64,000 nucleotides of DNA from Bemisia tabaci (taxonomy: Eukaryota > Arthropoda > Insecta > Hemiptera > Aleyrodidae): the NCBI RefSeq assembly GCF_918797505.1, contig NC_092795.1, forward strand, positions 22,989,131-23,053,130, given 5' to 3'. Position numbers and translations under genes: made by a program. Positions 23,632 through 36,401 of the stretch are shown here, in pieces. Each line of letters opens with the position of its first letter. Position 1 is the first letter of the stretch. The notes beneath the pieces are model-generated. The model saw nothing but the letters and a program-made list of their open reading frames with translations. It ran no database searches and was not told the DNA's origin.

Positions 23632-23960
23632 GTAAGTGTAGGTCTTCGTAGGGAGGTATTTACGTTTTTTTACGGGACTGCGAGTGGAGAAGCAACTTGG
23701 TTGTCAGCTGGATGAGGGGTCATGGGGGCTGATGACGGAAGGGGGTGGGGGGGGGCGGAGTGAAACAAGGGCTCAATGCTGAAGATATAATTGAAGGGCT
23801 TTGGTGACAAAGCGCATTAGTGCAGTTTTTGCTATTTCGAAGGACACGTGTTGGAAGTTTCGCAATTACATGGATCTCTATTGCAGGAAGAAAGTTCAAA
23901 CTGACTTTTTGATAAACTTAAAAATGGGAATTTGGAACCGAAATTTTTACAGAATATGCA

Positions 23961-25830
23961 TTGAGACTAGTTTTACTTGAAATCGATAAAATCACATTTT
24001 TTTTTCAAAAACTGCTTTTATGCGTCTTTTTTCTAAGCACATCAATTCAACTGCATGTACACCAGAAAAAATACACCTTTTTTCGACGTCTGATGAGGTC
24101 TCCCTGCATCTCAAGTTTTTCTGTACTACTTTTTTCTTAGAACTAATATTTGCTTCTCAGTTGTTTGGTGAAATTTTGAATTTGAAACCCCTGATTCAAA
24201 TTCATCAAAAATGTGCAACAATGAATAATCATCGATTCCCTCTGGTAGCACTGAGTTCCCGCGAAAACTCGAAAAATCAAAACCAAAATCTCAAAAAGTT
24301 GTGAACCTCCAAAGTTCCTCCAGGTCAGAGATGCCACCACTTCCCATTACATTGAGTGGTGGTGCGATTTTTGTCTCTCACAGTTTCCTCATGATTGTAT
24401 CGTGGAACATGATCCTCTAACACTCGGTCTATCCATGCCTCACATCGCTTCTGGTAATTAAAAATCACAAACACAGCTAGCCGCGCACGCTGGAAGACTC
24501 ACCCATAGTCCAGCCTGGGAGCTACCTGCTAACAAGCCCTCTTCAAGGAGCTATGGTGCTTATTTTAACAAGTTAATCATCTTTTTTCTCGAGTTTCTTG
24601 ATTGTCATCTTCCCTTCTTCTATTTTTATTGCCCTCCCTCCCTCGCGATCTCCTCCTCTCTGCGACCCACCTTCTTACCACTCACCTTCACCTTGATTTA
24701 CAAATCATTGCAGTCTGCGTTTAACGTCGCTTTGGATTATTCCATTTTTTGCCGCGGTTTCTCCCACTCGCGAGAGTGCCAAGTCATTTTTGATTTCCCG
24801 ACATTTATTCAAATTGGCCTCTTGACGAGGTATAAATAAAGTACTACGTAAAACGTTTTCTTTTTAAAACACGGGACCACCAATATCACAATGAAACGTC
24901 TGGAAGTCAACTCCTTATAACAAAATAACATCGATCGAATTTCAAAAATACAAATTATGTCATTTCTAAAATTTGATCTATGTCGAAAATACTTGTTAAT
25001 ATCTCATTTAGGATTCGATTTTCGAGTTTTTCTTAATGTGCATCGTTGTTTACGTGAGATTTTGGTAAGAAAACATGTCCGCATGTTTTCTTTTCGCGGG
25101 TTGTTGTGGATATTTTCCCTGCTTCAGACCTTGTTCAGTGGCCCATTTTGTCCAGAAGCAACCGATGAGCGCACCTCATTAGCCGTTGGGATGTGCGAAT
25201 TGCTCTCTCTGGATCGTAGAACGTTAGTTGCAGGGTGGATAGCCATATCGTCTACGTCCCGCTTCAAGTGGCCGGAACGCCTGGTTCGGAGGTCATAAAT
25301 TGCAGATTTAGGAACCGTAATTCCAATCAATGAGCCCAATCACGGGTAGTAAAAGCACATAAAGGAAAGATGGCTTGCGTGATATTAGCTCTCTCGAGCA
25401 CTATTATTCATGTCTCCATAAAGAACAACTTAATCAGCCAAAACACACAGTAGAATAACCATTTAATTTGGGGTGAGGCTGCCGGTTTTTTTTTTTCATT
25501 TATTTATTCTCTGTTTTGTGCCGCTTTTTCCCAAATTAAGTTGTTATTTTTTCTTGTCTATATGTTTTTCAGTGAAAAGAAGTGCGGTAGAACTGAAATG
25601 TAAGGGGTAGTATGGAACCTAGTTTTAACTCATACAAACAGTCAAATTATATTGCTCGCTTAACCAAACTATTTGGTTGAAATAACCGAATTTCTGATTT
25701 TCGACTCAGCAGACCTTTTCGTTCTTTTGAGAAAAGCCAATGATTTGGCTGGGTGTACGAAATGAAAATAGATTCCAGCTATTACTAGAGCAATCTAAGG
25801 TCAATTTAAACCGAGAAAACATGAGCACAC
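23961..25830. other. intergenic, nothing recognised
   Basis: Frames of up to 113 codons lack domain features. Confidence 0.45.
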
Positions 25831-26083
25831 ACGCTTTCCTGCTTTCTTCCGCAAGCAATTGTGACATCTGAGAGTATACCACTATTCGGCCACTTAAGAG
25901 CTCGGATTGCCTACACTGAAAATTGAGGGCTAACTGACACTGCGAGGTAAAGTCATCGCTCCGCACACCTCGGTTTCCTGCTTTCTCCCTCGAGCAATCG
26001 TGACATCTGAGAGTGATATCACTTTTCGGCTACGGAGGAGCTCGGGTTTTCAATACTGAAAACTGAAGACAAACTGACCATAA
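25831..26083 (+). repeat. direct duplication of about 139 bp
   Basis: Two copies share TTTCCTGCTTTCT, GTGACATCTGAGAGT, TTCGGC and ACTGAAAA...AAACTGAC (landmark at 25862 and 26001). A diverged inverted copy lies at about 44580-44735. Confidence 0.55.
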
Positions 26084-26783
26084 GCTAAAATCAGGTATGC
26101 GTTTTGCAAAGTTTTTCCAGGTGGTGAAAAAAAATGTCGTTCCTATCCCCCTCTATAACTACATGCCCTGGTGCTTATCGCATTTTTTGGACAAAATTTA
26201 CGTCTGACGATTGAAGTTTTTTTTTTTAAAAAATTAGTCAAAAAGGCCCCCGTTTTCCGTAATCGTGGGGTTATTCTGTACCCTCATCCCCGCCCCCATT
26301 CGCTGTCGGGCCCGGACCCCTTGGAGATCCTTGCAATCTGGGCCTTTTTCGACTTGCCCGCCCTGATTGCGTATACCGAACAGAACTAGATTCTATATCA
26401 TCCGAACAATCTTAACTAGGTCTCAACGTTCTTTTTTCACTGAAGATCCCTTTTGCTTTTTGTTTAAAAAAAACTTACCCATTTGGCAACGCGCATTGCT
26501 GTAAAGATGCCGCAGGCTGTACTCCTCGCTGCAGTTTCATGAATTTCTCAATTTTCAATTCCGATAAGGAATGAACGCCGCCGCGTCTCTCCTGAAATTT
26601 TCGCGGCTTATTTTTATTTTCAGACTGCTCCATCTGCTTCAAGAAAGCGAAGTCGTCGGTGATGGGGCCAGTTTCCCTTTGTTTCGAGGGCGTGGTACGG
26701 TCTGTAGGTCAACCGGACTCAGACGAGGGGGAAAAAAACGAACCCGACCGGGCAGGAATCGCATCAGTGACAGGTTCCCGGCG

Positions 26784-27373
26784 CACAGTGGATCGAGTCG
26801 ATTAGAGAGGTCGAATATGAAATTGTCGACTACAACTGCAAATTTTCATATTTATTTCGACACATTTCAAATTTCAAGCGGTGATTTGAGAAAACAATTT
26901 AACGAGGAAACCGATGAAATCACTTTCAGTACCCCACAATTTGTATAAATGGAGTTATAAGCGTTTAAAGTTTCCTGATTTTGTCCGATCTCTCCTATTT
27001 ACTTGATCAAGTGTACATACGGCGCATAGTATATCGAGTCAATTTGAGAAGTCGGACTTAAAAATTTTGACAAAAACTGCTAATTTTTATGTTTATTTTG
27101 TGAAATTTTAAAGTTTAAGGGATGATTTCTGAAATAAGTTTTCCGAGAAAACCTATTCAATCAGAAAGGTCGGGCTTGAAATTTTTGACCAAAACTGCCA
27201 ACTTCAATATTTATTTTGTGAAATTTTTATGTTTGAGGGGTGCTTTAAAAGTAAATTTCACGGGAAAACAAATGGGATCACTTCTAAGACCTCCACGTTT
27301 TGTAAAATGGAATTTTGAGCATTTGAAGTTTCCAAATTTTGTCCGACTTCTCCCACTGTTTTGTTCCATTGTG
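26784..27373. mobile_element. family C composite of two to three degenerate copies
   Basis: Left end CACAGTGGATCGAGTCG is preceded by CGGCG. CGGCG recurs at 27020-27024 just before another CATAGTATATCGAGTC start. A third GGTCGGGCTTGAAATTTTTG segment follows and the right end reads TCCATTGTG before CGACG. This looks like successive insertions or a deletion-fused tandem. Confidence 0.5.
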
Positions 27374-27745
27374 CGACGCACCGGCCCTCGCGGGGAACCG
27401 TGCGCGGTAAAAAAAACATGAGTTCGAACATATCGACGATGGAGAGCGGTCCGGGATAACGTAATAATGCACGAAATTAAACAGGAGAATAAGCACAACA
27501 TGCAAATTCGAAAGGGCAAGGCTCTGATGAAATGCACTGAGATTGACCAACGCGAATTACGAGGGCAGAAATATAATAATTCAGAATTCTAATCTGGACA
27601 ACGGAAAAAAATGAATTCTCAGAAATAAGCAGTACAATAGTTCAGTTAAATATCACATTAAACCTCATTAGCATATTATAAATGTCACTCATTTCTCCTC
27701 GTGTACTCATCCTTCGATCATAAAAAGTAAATCCGCCAGAATAAC

Positions 27746-27994
27746 TCGTCGTTTCCACCACAAAGGAACGTAACTTCACTCCAAGGTTGCAAAATTGACT
27801 CAAGCAGCTCAAGTTTTTACAAGAATGTACCTGTGTAATTTTTGTTCGAAAGTAGCATTTTGCATGGAATCAGAAGAAAAATCAGTGAAACTTTCAGTTA
27901 GGAATGCCTAAAATTCTTCTGATATTGTAATTTGCGAGGGAGAATTTGGCAACATTGAAATGCAGTTACGTTCTATCGTGAGGAGAACTTCGAA
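27746..27994. mobile_element. family F foldback element
   Basis: CTCGTCGTTTCCACCACAAA and AGGAACGTAACTTCACTCC on the left. AATGCAGTTACGTTCTATCG and GGAGAACTTCGA on the right. Confidence 0.5.
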
Positions 27995-28172
27995 TTGGCC
28001 TCAAGCTATAGTCAGAAAACGTGTTCAGTTTGATACACGCCACCAAAATACAAGACAGCATGAATCGTGAAAACCACAAAAAAGCCTTTCTCATTGATTG
28101 ATATCGCAACACGTGTAAAATTCAGGTTACCTCTCAACAACACACTCATGACTTACATTTTCAACTCACGTA

Positions 28173-28977
28173 AGTAGAATGTTTTTTTACTCACTGTGCG
28201 TAAAATAAACCAAGCGAACTGCATGGGTGTACATTCCTTTCCTCCAATCGCACCCGCAAAATTACACCACATTATATTGACTATCACGATTCGCATTTGA
28301 TCATTTGTAACTACTCATTTCACAACTTAATATTGAATACAAAATGATTTACTTACCCATGAAGATTGGAGCACGGTTTCGCTGTTGTTACAGCTCATCA
28401 GGTGAACTTAACCCATAATCACTTTGTAGTATCGGTAGTACCACGACCGTGTGTAACCTACTTTATCGACATTATAGGAAGGAGATTTCATTGTTGTTAC
28501 AGCTCATCAGGTGGACTTAATCACAATAAGATAGTACCACAACCATTCCTTAAATAAAGCTCACCGATTCAGATTGTGAGAATCGGTGAGCTTTATTTAA
28601 GGAATGGTTGTGGTACTATCTTATTGTGATTAAGTCCACCTGATGAGCTGTAACAACAGTGAAACCTCCTTCCTATAATGTCGGTAAAGTAGGTTACACA
28701 CGGTCGTGGTACTACCGATGATACAATGTGATTATGGGTTAAGTTCACCTGCTGAGCTGTAACAACAGCGAAACCGTGCTCCAATCTTCATGGGTAAGTA
28801 AATCATTTTGTTTTCAGTATTTAGTTGTGAAATGAGTAGCTACAAATGATCAGATGCAATTCGTGATAGTCAATATTATGTGGTGTAATTTTGCGGTTGC
28901 GACTGGAGGAAAGGAATGTACCTCCATGCAGTTCGTTTGGTTTATTTTACGCACAGTGAGTAAAAAAACATTCTACT
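28173..28977. repeat. near-perfect 805-bp palindrome
   Basis: Two 398-bp arms (28173-28570 and 28580-28977) are reverse complements with a 9-nt spacer and only scattered mismatches. Each arm contains TGTTGTTACAGCTCATCAGG twice, about 109 bp apart. Outer ends are AGTAGAATGTTTTTTTACTC and its complement. A mirrored frame in both arms (28366, 28784) starts with TTG, not ATG, so it is not taken as a gene. Any read-through transcript would form a long double-stranded hairpin. Confidence 0.8.
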
Positions 28978-29530
28978 CTCGTATTCAGCGTGAAGCATTA
29001 TGGAAGTAAATTTCAGACTTTTCGAATGCCCTCGTCGCAATTATAGAGCAAGTTCCCATACAAGGAAACTCATCTTTTTCACTGTAACAAAAGTTCGTAA
29101 CAGGACCATTACTCTTCTTTAGTGGAAGGAACCATTAGAATGCTCGGGAGGTTCTAAGTATTATTTCCGATTCCGCTAAAACCCACGCGGTACCGTAAAC
29201 CTCGGTTTACGCGAATTTCACTCACGCAGATCTTGTAAACATTTCCTCCCTGACTTCTCGACTTGGCACGTGGAAATCCAGTTGTGTTAATGTGCTGGCT
29301 GCTTTTATCGCGTCAGCGATATGGCTTTTCCGACCGGATCCGAAGGATTTTCCCTATCTCATAGGTCGAATAAAAAATTCTCCACCCCGACGATGACTGC
29401 AAAATCATTATTCGCTCATCGCTCGATGGCCCTTCCGGGATTCCGTATCGGAGGGCTGAGACCCTGCCGGAGCTTACAAGAAGTCTCCAATATCGAGATT
29501 AAAATGAAACCCGCTCACGGAGTTACATTC

Positions 29531-29823
29531 TGCTCTGCTAGGAGAGAACGCCGTATGAACATCCGAATGTTGCCAAATTTTCATGGATAAAATGGATTGC
29601 ATTTTGCAAAAAGGAACCACTAGCATTGCAATGATGCTAAGATTGTGCAACTTCATCCTTTGCAATAAAATTGCGGAAATCGTGAAAAACTAAATTTAGA
29701 TGGTCATTTTTGTCTTAAATTCACATTTTTTAGCGAGTAAAATAGAAACAATCAATGGATAATCAAGTTGCACAATCTTAGCAACATTGCAATGCTAGTG
29801 GTTCCTTTTTGCAAAATGCAATC
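29531..29823. mobile_element. family B left end followed by family E foldback
   Basis: TCTGCTAGGAGAGAACGCCG is a family-B terminus without a partner. From about 29592, GGATTGCATTTTGCAAAAAG, AGGAACCACTAGCATTGCAA and their complements to 29823 form a family-E foldback. Confidence 0.48.
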
Positions 29824-30418
29824 CAAATATATTTGAGTTTAGGACGTGTTATCAGTATGCAAACGTCCAAGAAAACAGGGATCATAGTCCAATAAAACTG
29901 GAAATTAAATTATTGATACCGCAACATAGAGGAATAGTCGACAAGCAATTAGAGGGACCAAAAAAAAAATACCCCAAAATTCCAGGCCAAACTGCGGAGG
30001 TATGGTGGTTAGAACTTTTTAGATGAAAAAAGTCAGGTTGAGAAAGAACTATTTGAAATTCTGATTTGATATGTTTTTGCTGCATTCGCTAAATTGCCGA
30101 ACTGCAATTCAATTTTACATCTTTCAGGTACTGTGCCACAAAATTTGAGTAAATCGTTGGAAACCGGCTTATTACGTTTTCCTCCCAAATTCGTTTCTAG
30201 CCGAACTTGACATAAATAATTGGCTTTACTAAGAATTATTTGTCACTGGAAACGAAGAGATTTTTCACAGTGGACAGTTACAGATGCTACATTGACATTT
30301 TTTTAAACACGCCGAGTTACCTTACGAATACAACTTTTTGATTTTAGAGAGCAAAATCCCCAAATTTTCCAAGAGATCCGGTGTTAGAAGTATTTTTGTA
30401 AGTTCCGAATGCTCATGT

Positions 30419-30664
30419 CGTCACCTTCCGGCCAAAGTATCACAAGTGCCACGCGACGTTCAACAATTCCTGGCGCCATTGTATTTTTTTACAGAGAAAT
30501 TATTCAACAAAGCTTTACAAAAATCTCACTGAATTTTCTTCGTGCTGCCGATAAAATTTAGTGAAATTTTGAATTAGATTCAACCAAAAATTTCTCTTTA
30601 AAAAAAAAATGGAAATTGTGGAACGTCACATGACGCTTGTGATACTTTGGTCGGAAGGTGACGC
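30419..30664. repeat. inverted repeat of about 50-bp arms
   Basis: CACCTTCCGGCCAAAGTATC on the left and GATACTTTGGTCGGAAGGTG on the right, with GACGTTCAACAATTCC inside. Probably a small MITE. No target duplication was resolved. Confidence 0.48.
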
Positions 30665-31341
30665 TGAGTGTCTACAAGTCCGGAAAGTCTGGAAATAGCA
30701 CTGGTTTTTTAAGAGCGGTCCGGAAGTACTGACAAATTGCGGAAATTCCGCAAGAAGGTCCGGATTTTTTTTTCACTTTTTTCGCAATTTGAGCGAGAAA
30801 TTCAAATTTTTCAAATTTTTCAAATTTCGTCAATTGGAGGTACTGAAAAAGTACTGAATTCTTCTGTTAAGAAGGCATTGAATTTCTTGGGAATGTACTG
30901 AAGTACCACTGGAAGAGTACTGATTTTTGGCCAGCCTGTTTTAGTGGACATCCTGTGACGATATGACGTTTTTACGAAAGATATTTGTTCATTTTGGGGG
31001 AAAGCAAGCTCGGCAACAGTGCCGAGCGTGAGATGAAAACGGAGTCTGTAATTGCGGAGACAACTTTTTACGGTTGCAGCGGGTGGCGGACACCCCCCTT
31101 CCCCATGCGGAGGCACGGGACAGGGGAGGGGGTGCTCATCGAGTCATCGTGGCCGCTCAATGTGTTGCATCCTGTCTACTGCAGTTGCTCGCTAATGTTG
31201 CGGCTAAATGAATGGAACTCGACTAATTCAACCCGGCGCATGTAAACTCGCGCTCATTACACGCTCGCCTGCTCTTTCCCACACGCCGCTCCACCGCGGG
31301 TCGATACTATCGCACCGGCGCTCTATCTTTCCCGGCGAAAG

Positions 31342-31765
31342 TATCGAAATTCGAGGTATCGAAACCGATGCATTTCAGACTTAATTAAACGAAGTTACGT
31401 GTGCGTGATGCAATGATGTGTATCTTCCCCGGCTTATGTATCGTAGTTTTGTTTCCGATGCATTTCGGGCATGATCGTGCGAGCGGTCGATGGATCGATT
31501 TTCTTGGACACGGCTCGGTGAAAGTATCGAAGTGCAACGTACATGTCGATATTTTTGATTGAATGCATTTCGAATTGATCGACATTACGTATTCGAATTT
31601 ATGTGCGATGCAACGGTGCATATCCTCCCCGGCTGCCGCATCGAAGTTTCGCTCTCGATGCATTTCAGGTATGATCATCCGGGTTCATCGATGAATCAAT
31701 CCTGGACGGAGTATCGATGTTCGAGGTATCGATGTTATTGATGGAGTGCATTTTGGACTTAATTA
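31342..31765 (+). repeat. tandem repeat of about 185 bp, rich in ATCGAT and GATGCATTTC
   Basis: Units starting near 31342, 31525 and 31711 share TATCGA, GATGCATTTC, ACTTAATTA, GTTACGTGTG and TCCCCGGCT. The block sits in a GC-richer region running to about 31980. Confidence 0.6.
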
Positions 31766-32890
31766 GCTGTGTTACGTGTGTGGATTGTCGCGTGGGGTAC
31801 GTGTCCTATCCTCTACGGTCTATATTGCTGGTCTCGGAAGTTGGTGGGGGATCGGCGCGATGGTCCGTGGGACGACTGGATATTTCGGTCGGGATAATTA
31901 ACCGAGTTTCCGCGGGCAAATCGCGCATATTAGTTGGGGTTCCCGAGTCCTCCTTCCGGGTAAAGCTCTTACCAGGGCGTTGAACTGTGTTTTTGGTGAC
32001 TTGTTGGGATAATAGGAGGTGTTTGGCAACTTACCGAACTATTTGAATTTCAGTTAGGGGAAGAAAATGCCGAACTATTTCTGAATTTTCGAAGTTTTAG
32101 CACAATTATCGAGGTTATAGATTTTATCACGCAATGCTCTTGCTTGGGTAATACAAGGAAAAAGGAATAGGCAAAATAAAGTTTAAAAAATTAGGAGATG
32201 AACAGAGACAAGAAACGGACCGGCCTCTTGGCGACAGGTGGAAGCTTTTAATTTTGGGGATTCAACAGTTCCATATGAACAATTGTAAGGGAGCAACAGT
32301 CATCACCCTAATTTCGGCTGTTGACCTACCTGCATGGAGGATGATGAGCTTCGGGTGACGTCATGGGCCAAAGAAGTTTCCCAAACTTCGGCCAATTTCG
32401 GCTTGTTTGCAAAACGAAACTGCCAACATGTAGTTGAACATCAACCACGTAGGTAAGTCAACAGTGGAATGCTGAAGTCCCGAAAGTAAAAGTTTTCTCC
32501 ATGGCCAAGATACGATAAGATGGGTCTCTTGTCTCTGGAGATGAAGGACAGCTATCTGTGTAAACTAGCTCCTTTTGGGAGAATTTCATCATCTCTGAAT
32601 ACATTTTTTCTAGCTGGACTTAACTTTCAGGTCAAATTTGTTTTCAAGTTTGATAGAAATTCATGACTTCAGTGACAAGTGATGCAGATATTACTGGTGC
32701 CACAAATAGTACTCGAGAGGCGACGCGTAACCATGACCTTTCAAAACGAAGGTGCTATTTTGACTAATCGACCCCATTTTCAGCTTATTTTGGAACTTGA
32801 AAAATCAAATCTAAAGCTTCAGAGGTATTGGTTACAAGATTTTGATTTTATTTTTAGCGAACGCGGAGATTCAATATTCAGACCCTCAAC

Positions 32891-32952
32891 TAAAAGGAAC
32901 TATGTTGCACGCAAACCCTATGCACATAGTTCCTTTTAGCATAAATACGTCC
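32891..32952. mobile_element. family A MITE, left end truncated
   Basis: TAAAAGGAACTATGTTGCAC ... TAGCATAAATACGTCC, lacking the outermost bases on the left. Confidence 0.5.
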
Positions 32953-33353
32953 AACTGTCAAACAGACGGAAACAAGTGGGAGGGAGGTGGGAGCCGGGCA
33001 AATTAATACGGACGGATGTTAAATGACGAGGAAGACAAAAAGAAGTCTCAATCGATTTATCCAGCCCCCCCCCCTCCCCCACTGCATCGAGGAGGACTAT
33101 TTGTTCCACGGGATGCATACCGTAGTTCTCCACGTTTGCCAGATCTGGTGGCGCCTTCCTTCCGACGAGATGCCTGCAAACCACTCTGAAGCTGTGATTG
33201 TCGCATTTTCCTCACGTTGAGAAATACGAATTGGTCGAATTGTGTAGCTTTTATACTGTTTTCAATGGATACTGGGCTTCACATCTCTCTCTCTGTTCCT
33301 TCTCTCGTTCTTCTTCTTTCCCGTATTCACCTTATTCCATTTCTATTTTGATT

Positions 33354-33606
33354 CTGTTATACCAAGGGAAAACGCCGTATAAACCTCCAGGCGTTGCCAA
33401 ATTTCCTTTGATTAAATACAAATTTATTTGGGAAATTGTAAATATTTTTTTGCCGATCTTTCAGACTATTTTGTTCGCAATTTAATCAAAAATATCTGAA
33501 AATACTAAGGGAAAGTATACATATATATCGTCAAAAATCCATGTTTTATTCGGGGAAATTTGGCAACTCTCAAATGTTCATACGGTGTTCTTCCTTAGCA
33601 CGGCAG
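33354..33606. mobile_element. family B MITE
   Basis: CTGTTATACCAAGGGAAAAC ... CTTCCTTAGCACGGCAG, with complementary AACGCCGTATAAACCTCC and TGTTCATACGGTGTTC arms. Confidence 0.58.
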
Positions 33607-34642
33607 CATTATTGTTTTTCTGACTTGCCTTCTTTCCCCTCCTCAGCTTTTTCTTCTTTCCTCTTTAATTTTTACTTTTTTTCTTTCCTTCTTCTTTCTC
33701 CCTGTTTCTCCTTTTCCTTCTTTCTCTCTACTTTCATCCTCTGCCTCTTTCTCCCGACTGCCAATGCGTCAATGTGCAAGTTGCGTTAAGAGTCATAAGA
33801 ACCACATTCGTCAGACGAAAGTTAAATGGGCAAAGCTCAGTCATTAGAACTCGCAAGAATCTTCACAGCCAGAACGCCTTAAAATTTACGTTTATGCAAC
33901 ACGGACATCCGTTACGTTCGAATAGTTGCATCCACGCTTTATCGGCATTATTTTTGCTTCCTATGTTTCTTCTCTTCTCCCAAAGGATTTCCTTTGGCTG
34001 CCACTGGGAATCTGGGAAGAACCATTTTCTGGGTTCTGTCGTTTTGACCTGAAAACGCCCTCAGTAAAGTGACTTGAAGAACTCAGCTCAAATGTGCACG
34101 CCGTCCGGCGGCGAGATGATCTATTATCGATATTTCTTCATTTCAAGCTATGATGAAGAATCGATTTCTAAGGTGTTTGTTGTGAACATCCTGTTGATCG
34201 ATCCTTTTTCATGGGTTTGAATGGCAGATGAATCGAGAAATTGCAAAGCACGCCGCGGAGTAGCGAGGCGACTCATCTGTGTTTGACCTTTCCTGCTTTT
34301 CAATGTGCGCAATAATATGATTTCACGGAATGAAGCCACTCCAATGAATGTATGAATATATGAATGTATTCCAACGAATGCGGTTTTCTGTATCTCTGTG
34401 ATCTCACACTGCCTATTCAGACCAGCGCGCACATCACGAAGCGTCGAGAACCAAGGTTGGAGCGCTGAATTCTGAATCCTCCACCAAGCTAATCAGAGGG
34501 GATCCTGTATCCCACCCCTCGGCTACTGGGAAGCTCCCTCCGAGCCCCCCCTGAAACTTATCTAATCTAAAGTCTGGGATATTCAAATAACATTTTTAGT
34601 TCAATCACATAAACATGAGTAGTCTTGCAGGGACGAACCAAT

Positions 34643-34879
34643 CTCCCGTGCTAAGTAAAACACCGTATGAACATATATGCGTTGCCAAATTTCGACTGTT
34701 GTAAACCGAATTTCCTTGAGTTAATATATATTTTTTTCCAGAAATCCACATGCAATTTAATGTTGTGTTTCCGAAAATTTCTAGATAAAATATTCATTGG
34801 TTTTATTCACATTAAGTGTTTTGTTAGAAGTTTTGGAGCCTTCGAATGTCCGTGCGGCGATTTTTCCTATAATATATGG
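34643..34879. mobile_element. family B MITE, degenerate right end
   Basis: CTCCCGTGCTAAGTAAAACA on the left. The right arm reads TCGAATGTCCGTGCGGCGAT followed by TTTTTCCTATAAT. Confidence 0.45.
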
Positions 34880-35470
34880 CATAAAACGCCTCTGTTAGTA
34901 CTTGCGGTTTCGATTCATTTTCCTGATTAACGTTCACTAAAAGTGATTTAAATCGTTTAGGTACATTAGAAAAGTCACAATTTTGTGTCGTGGTAATAAA
35001 AAATGTAGGTCATATATTACAAATGAGAGAGCTGATAATTGCTCTATAAACAGACTGTTGATATTTGTAAAAATGATGAAAATTGAACGCAGGTTTTTGA
35101 AAAAAGTATGAGCAATAACTAAAATTTCAGTAGTCAAAGAGCTTGAAGTAATAATTATGATTGAGTATGCGAAGGATTTCAGTAAATTTCGCGCTCGAGG
35201 CAAAAATGCGACCGTCACTTTAAACAGCACTGTAATTTGCATATTCCTTAACAGTCCTAATGAACACTCAAACTTCCGCTGCGATTCTCGAAGGTGCGAA
35301 TCGGAGAAGTTCAGCTTCTAGGCGTAAAAAACGTGTGATGCAGAAGAACTTGGAGACACCTAACGTTTCGCGACTATTCCTGGATATAAATCATCATCAT
35401 TCGCCAATTTGTCATCATCCATTCTCCAAAAAATAGGACGCCACGTACCGATTTTCAGTTGTATGTGCCG

Positions 35471-35724
35471 CACAGTGGATCAAGCCAATGGCCAAGTTTG
35501 TACAAATTTGAAAACTTTAAAAGCTCATATCTCCGTTTATACAAAACTTTGAGGTTTCAAAAGTGGCTCCATTGGTTTCCTCGTGAAATTTTCCTGTAGT
35601 GACACCCCTTAAAATTTAAAATGTGACTATTTAAACATCAAAATTTTAGGTTTTATTTGAAAATTTCGTGTCCGACCTCGAGTTAGGTTAGGTTAATTGA
35701 CTCTAATTGACTCGATCCACTGTG
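35471..35724. mobile_element. family C Transib-like MITE, TSD TGCCG
   Basis: A 254-bp element beginning CACAGTGGATCAAG and ending CTCGATCCACTGTG, flanked by TGCCG at 35466-35470 and 35725-35729. Non-coding interior, same family as 22958-23444 and 61059-61291. Confidence 0.72.
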
Positions 35725-35882
35725 TGCCGCAGTCCTTGGTCCCCTCTCCGATTGTAGCGCAATCTTAGACCCCTTCAACCCCTATGCGTTACGAATTTTC
35801 CTTCACCCAAAAAAAGGTATGACTCTGAGACTCAAAAAAAAGGCTCGGAGATCCATAATTCCTAACCAAAGTGACTTATGCT

Positions 35883-36110
35883 CACTGGGAAAAAAACACA
35901 GTGGATCTAGAGTCGAGACTCTTAAAAACATCGACAAGAAAAAATACTCTTGATTCAATTATATTTAAGCTTAAATCAAGAACGAGCCTTTTAATTTGAG
36001 CGGATTCCCTTTTGATTGAAGCTTAAATATGATTGAATCAAGAGTCCCTTTTTCTTGTCAATGTTTTCAAGAGTCTCGACTCAAAATCCAATGTGTTTTT
36101 TTTTACAGTG
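35883..36110. mobile_element. family K foldback MITE
   Basis: CACTGGGAAAAAAACACAGT ... ATGTGTTTTTTTTTACAGTG, with the AGACTCTTAAAAACATCGAC arm. Confidence 0.6.
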
Positions 36111-36401
36111 CTTTCTGAGCCATACTTTATTGGTCTTGAAACCTATTAGCATGGCTCCACGAACTATATTTTATGGCTCCATGATCCATAAATCGGCCGG
36201 TAAGTCACTCTTCCCATATTTGTTTCTTGAGTGTAACGTCCCGTCAGGTGAATTTTTGTATCCGCTTAATTTTGGGAAATCTCGGGGCGTTCACTAAATC
36301 TCACGCGAAACTTTAAGAGGGGAAAATACACGCATGGCTCATCCTGTCTTGCCGTCAAAATCTCGTAGCTGACGGTTCGTTTTTTGGATCTTTCCCGGCG
36401 G

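Noticed and set aside
28366..28784. Two mirror-image 63-codon frames in the palindrome arms
   Set aside because: They begin with TTG rather than ATG, have no domain, and follow from the palindrome itself.
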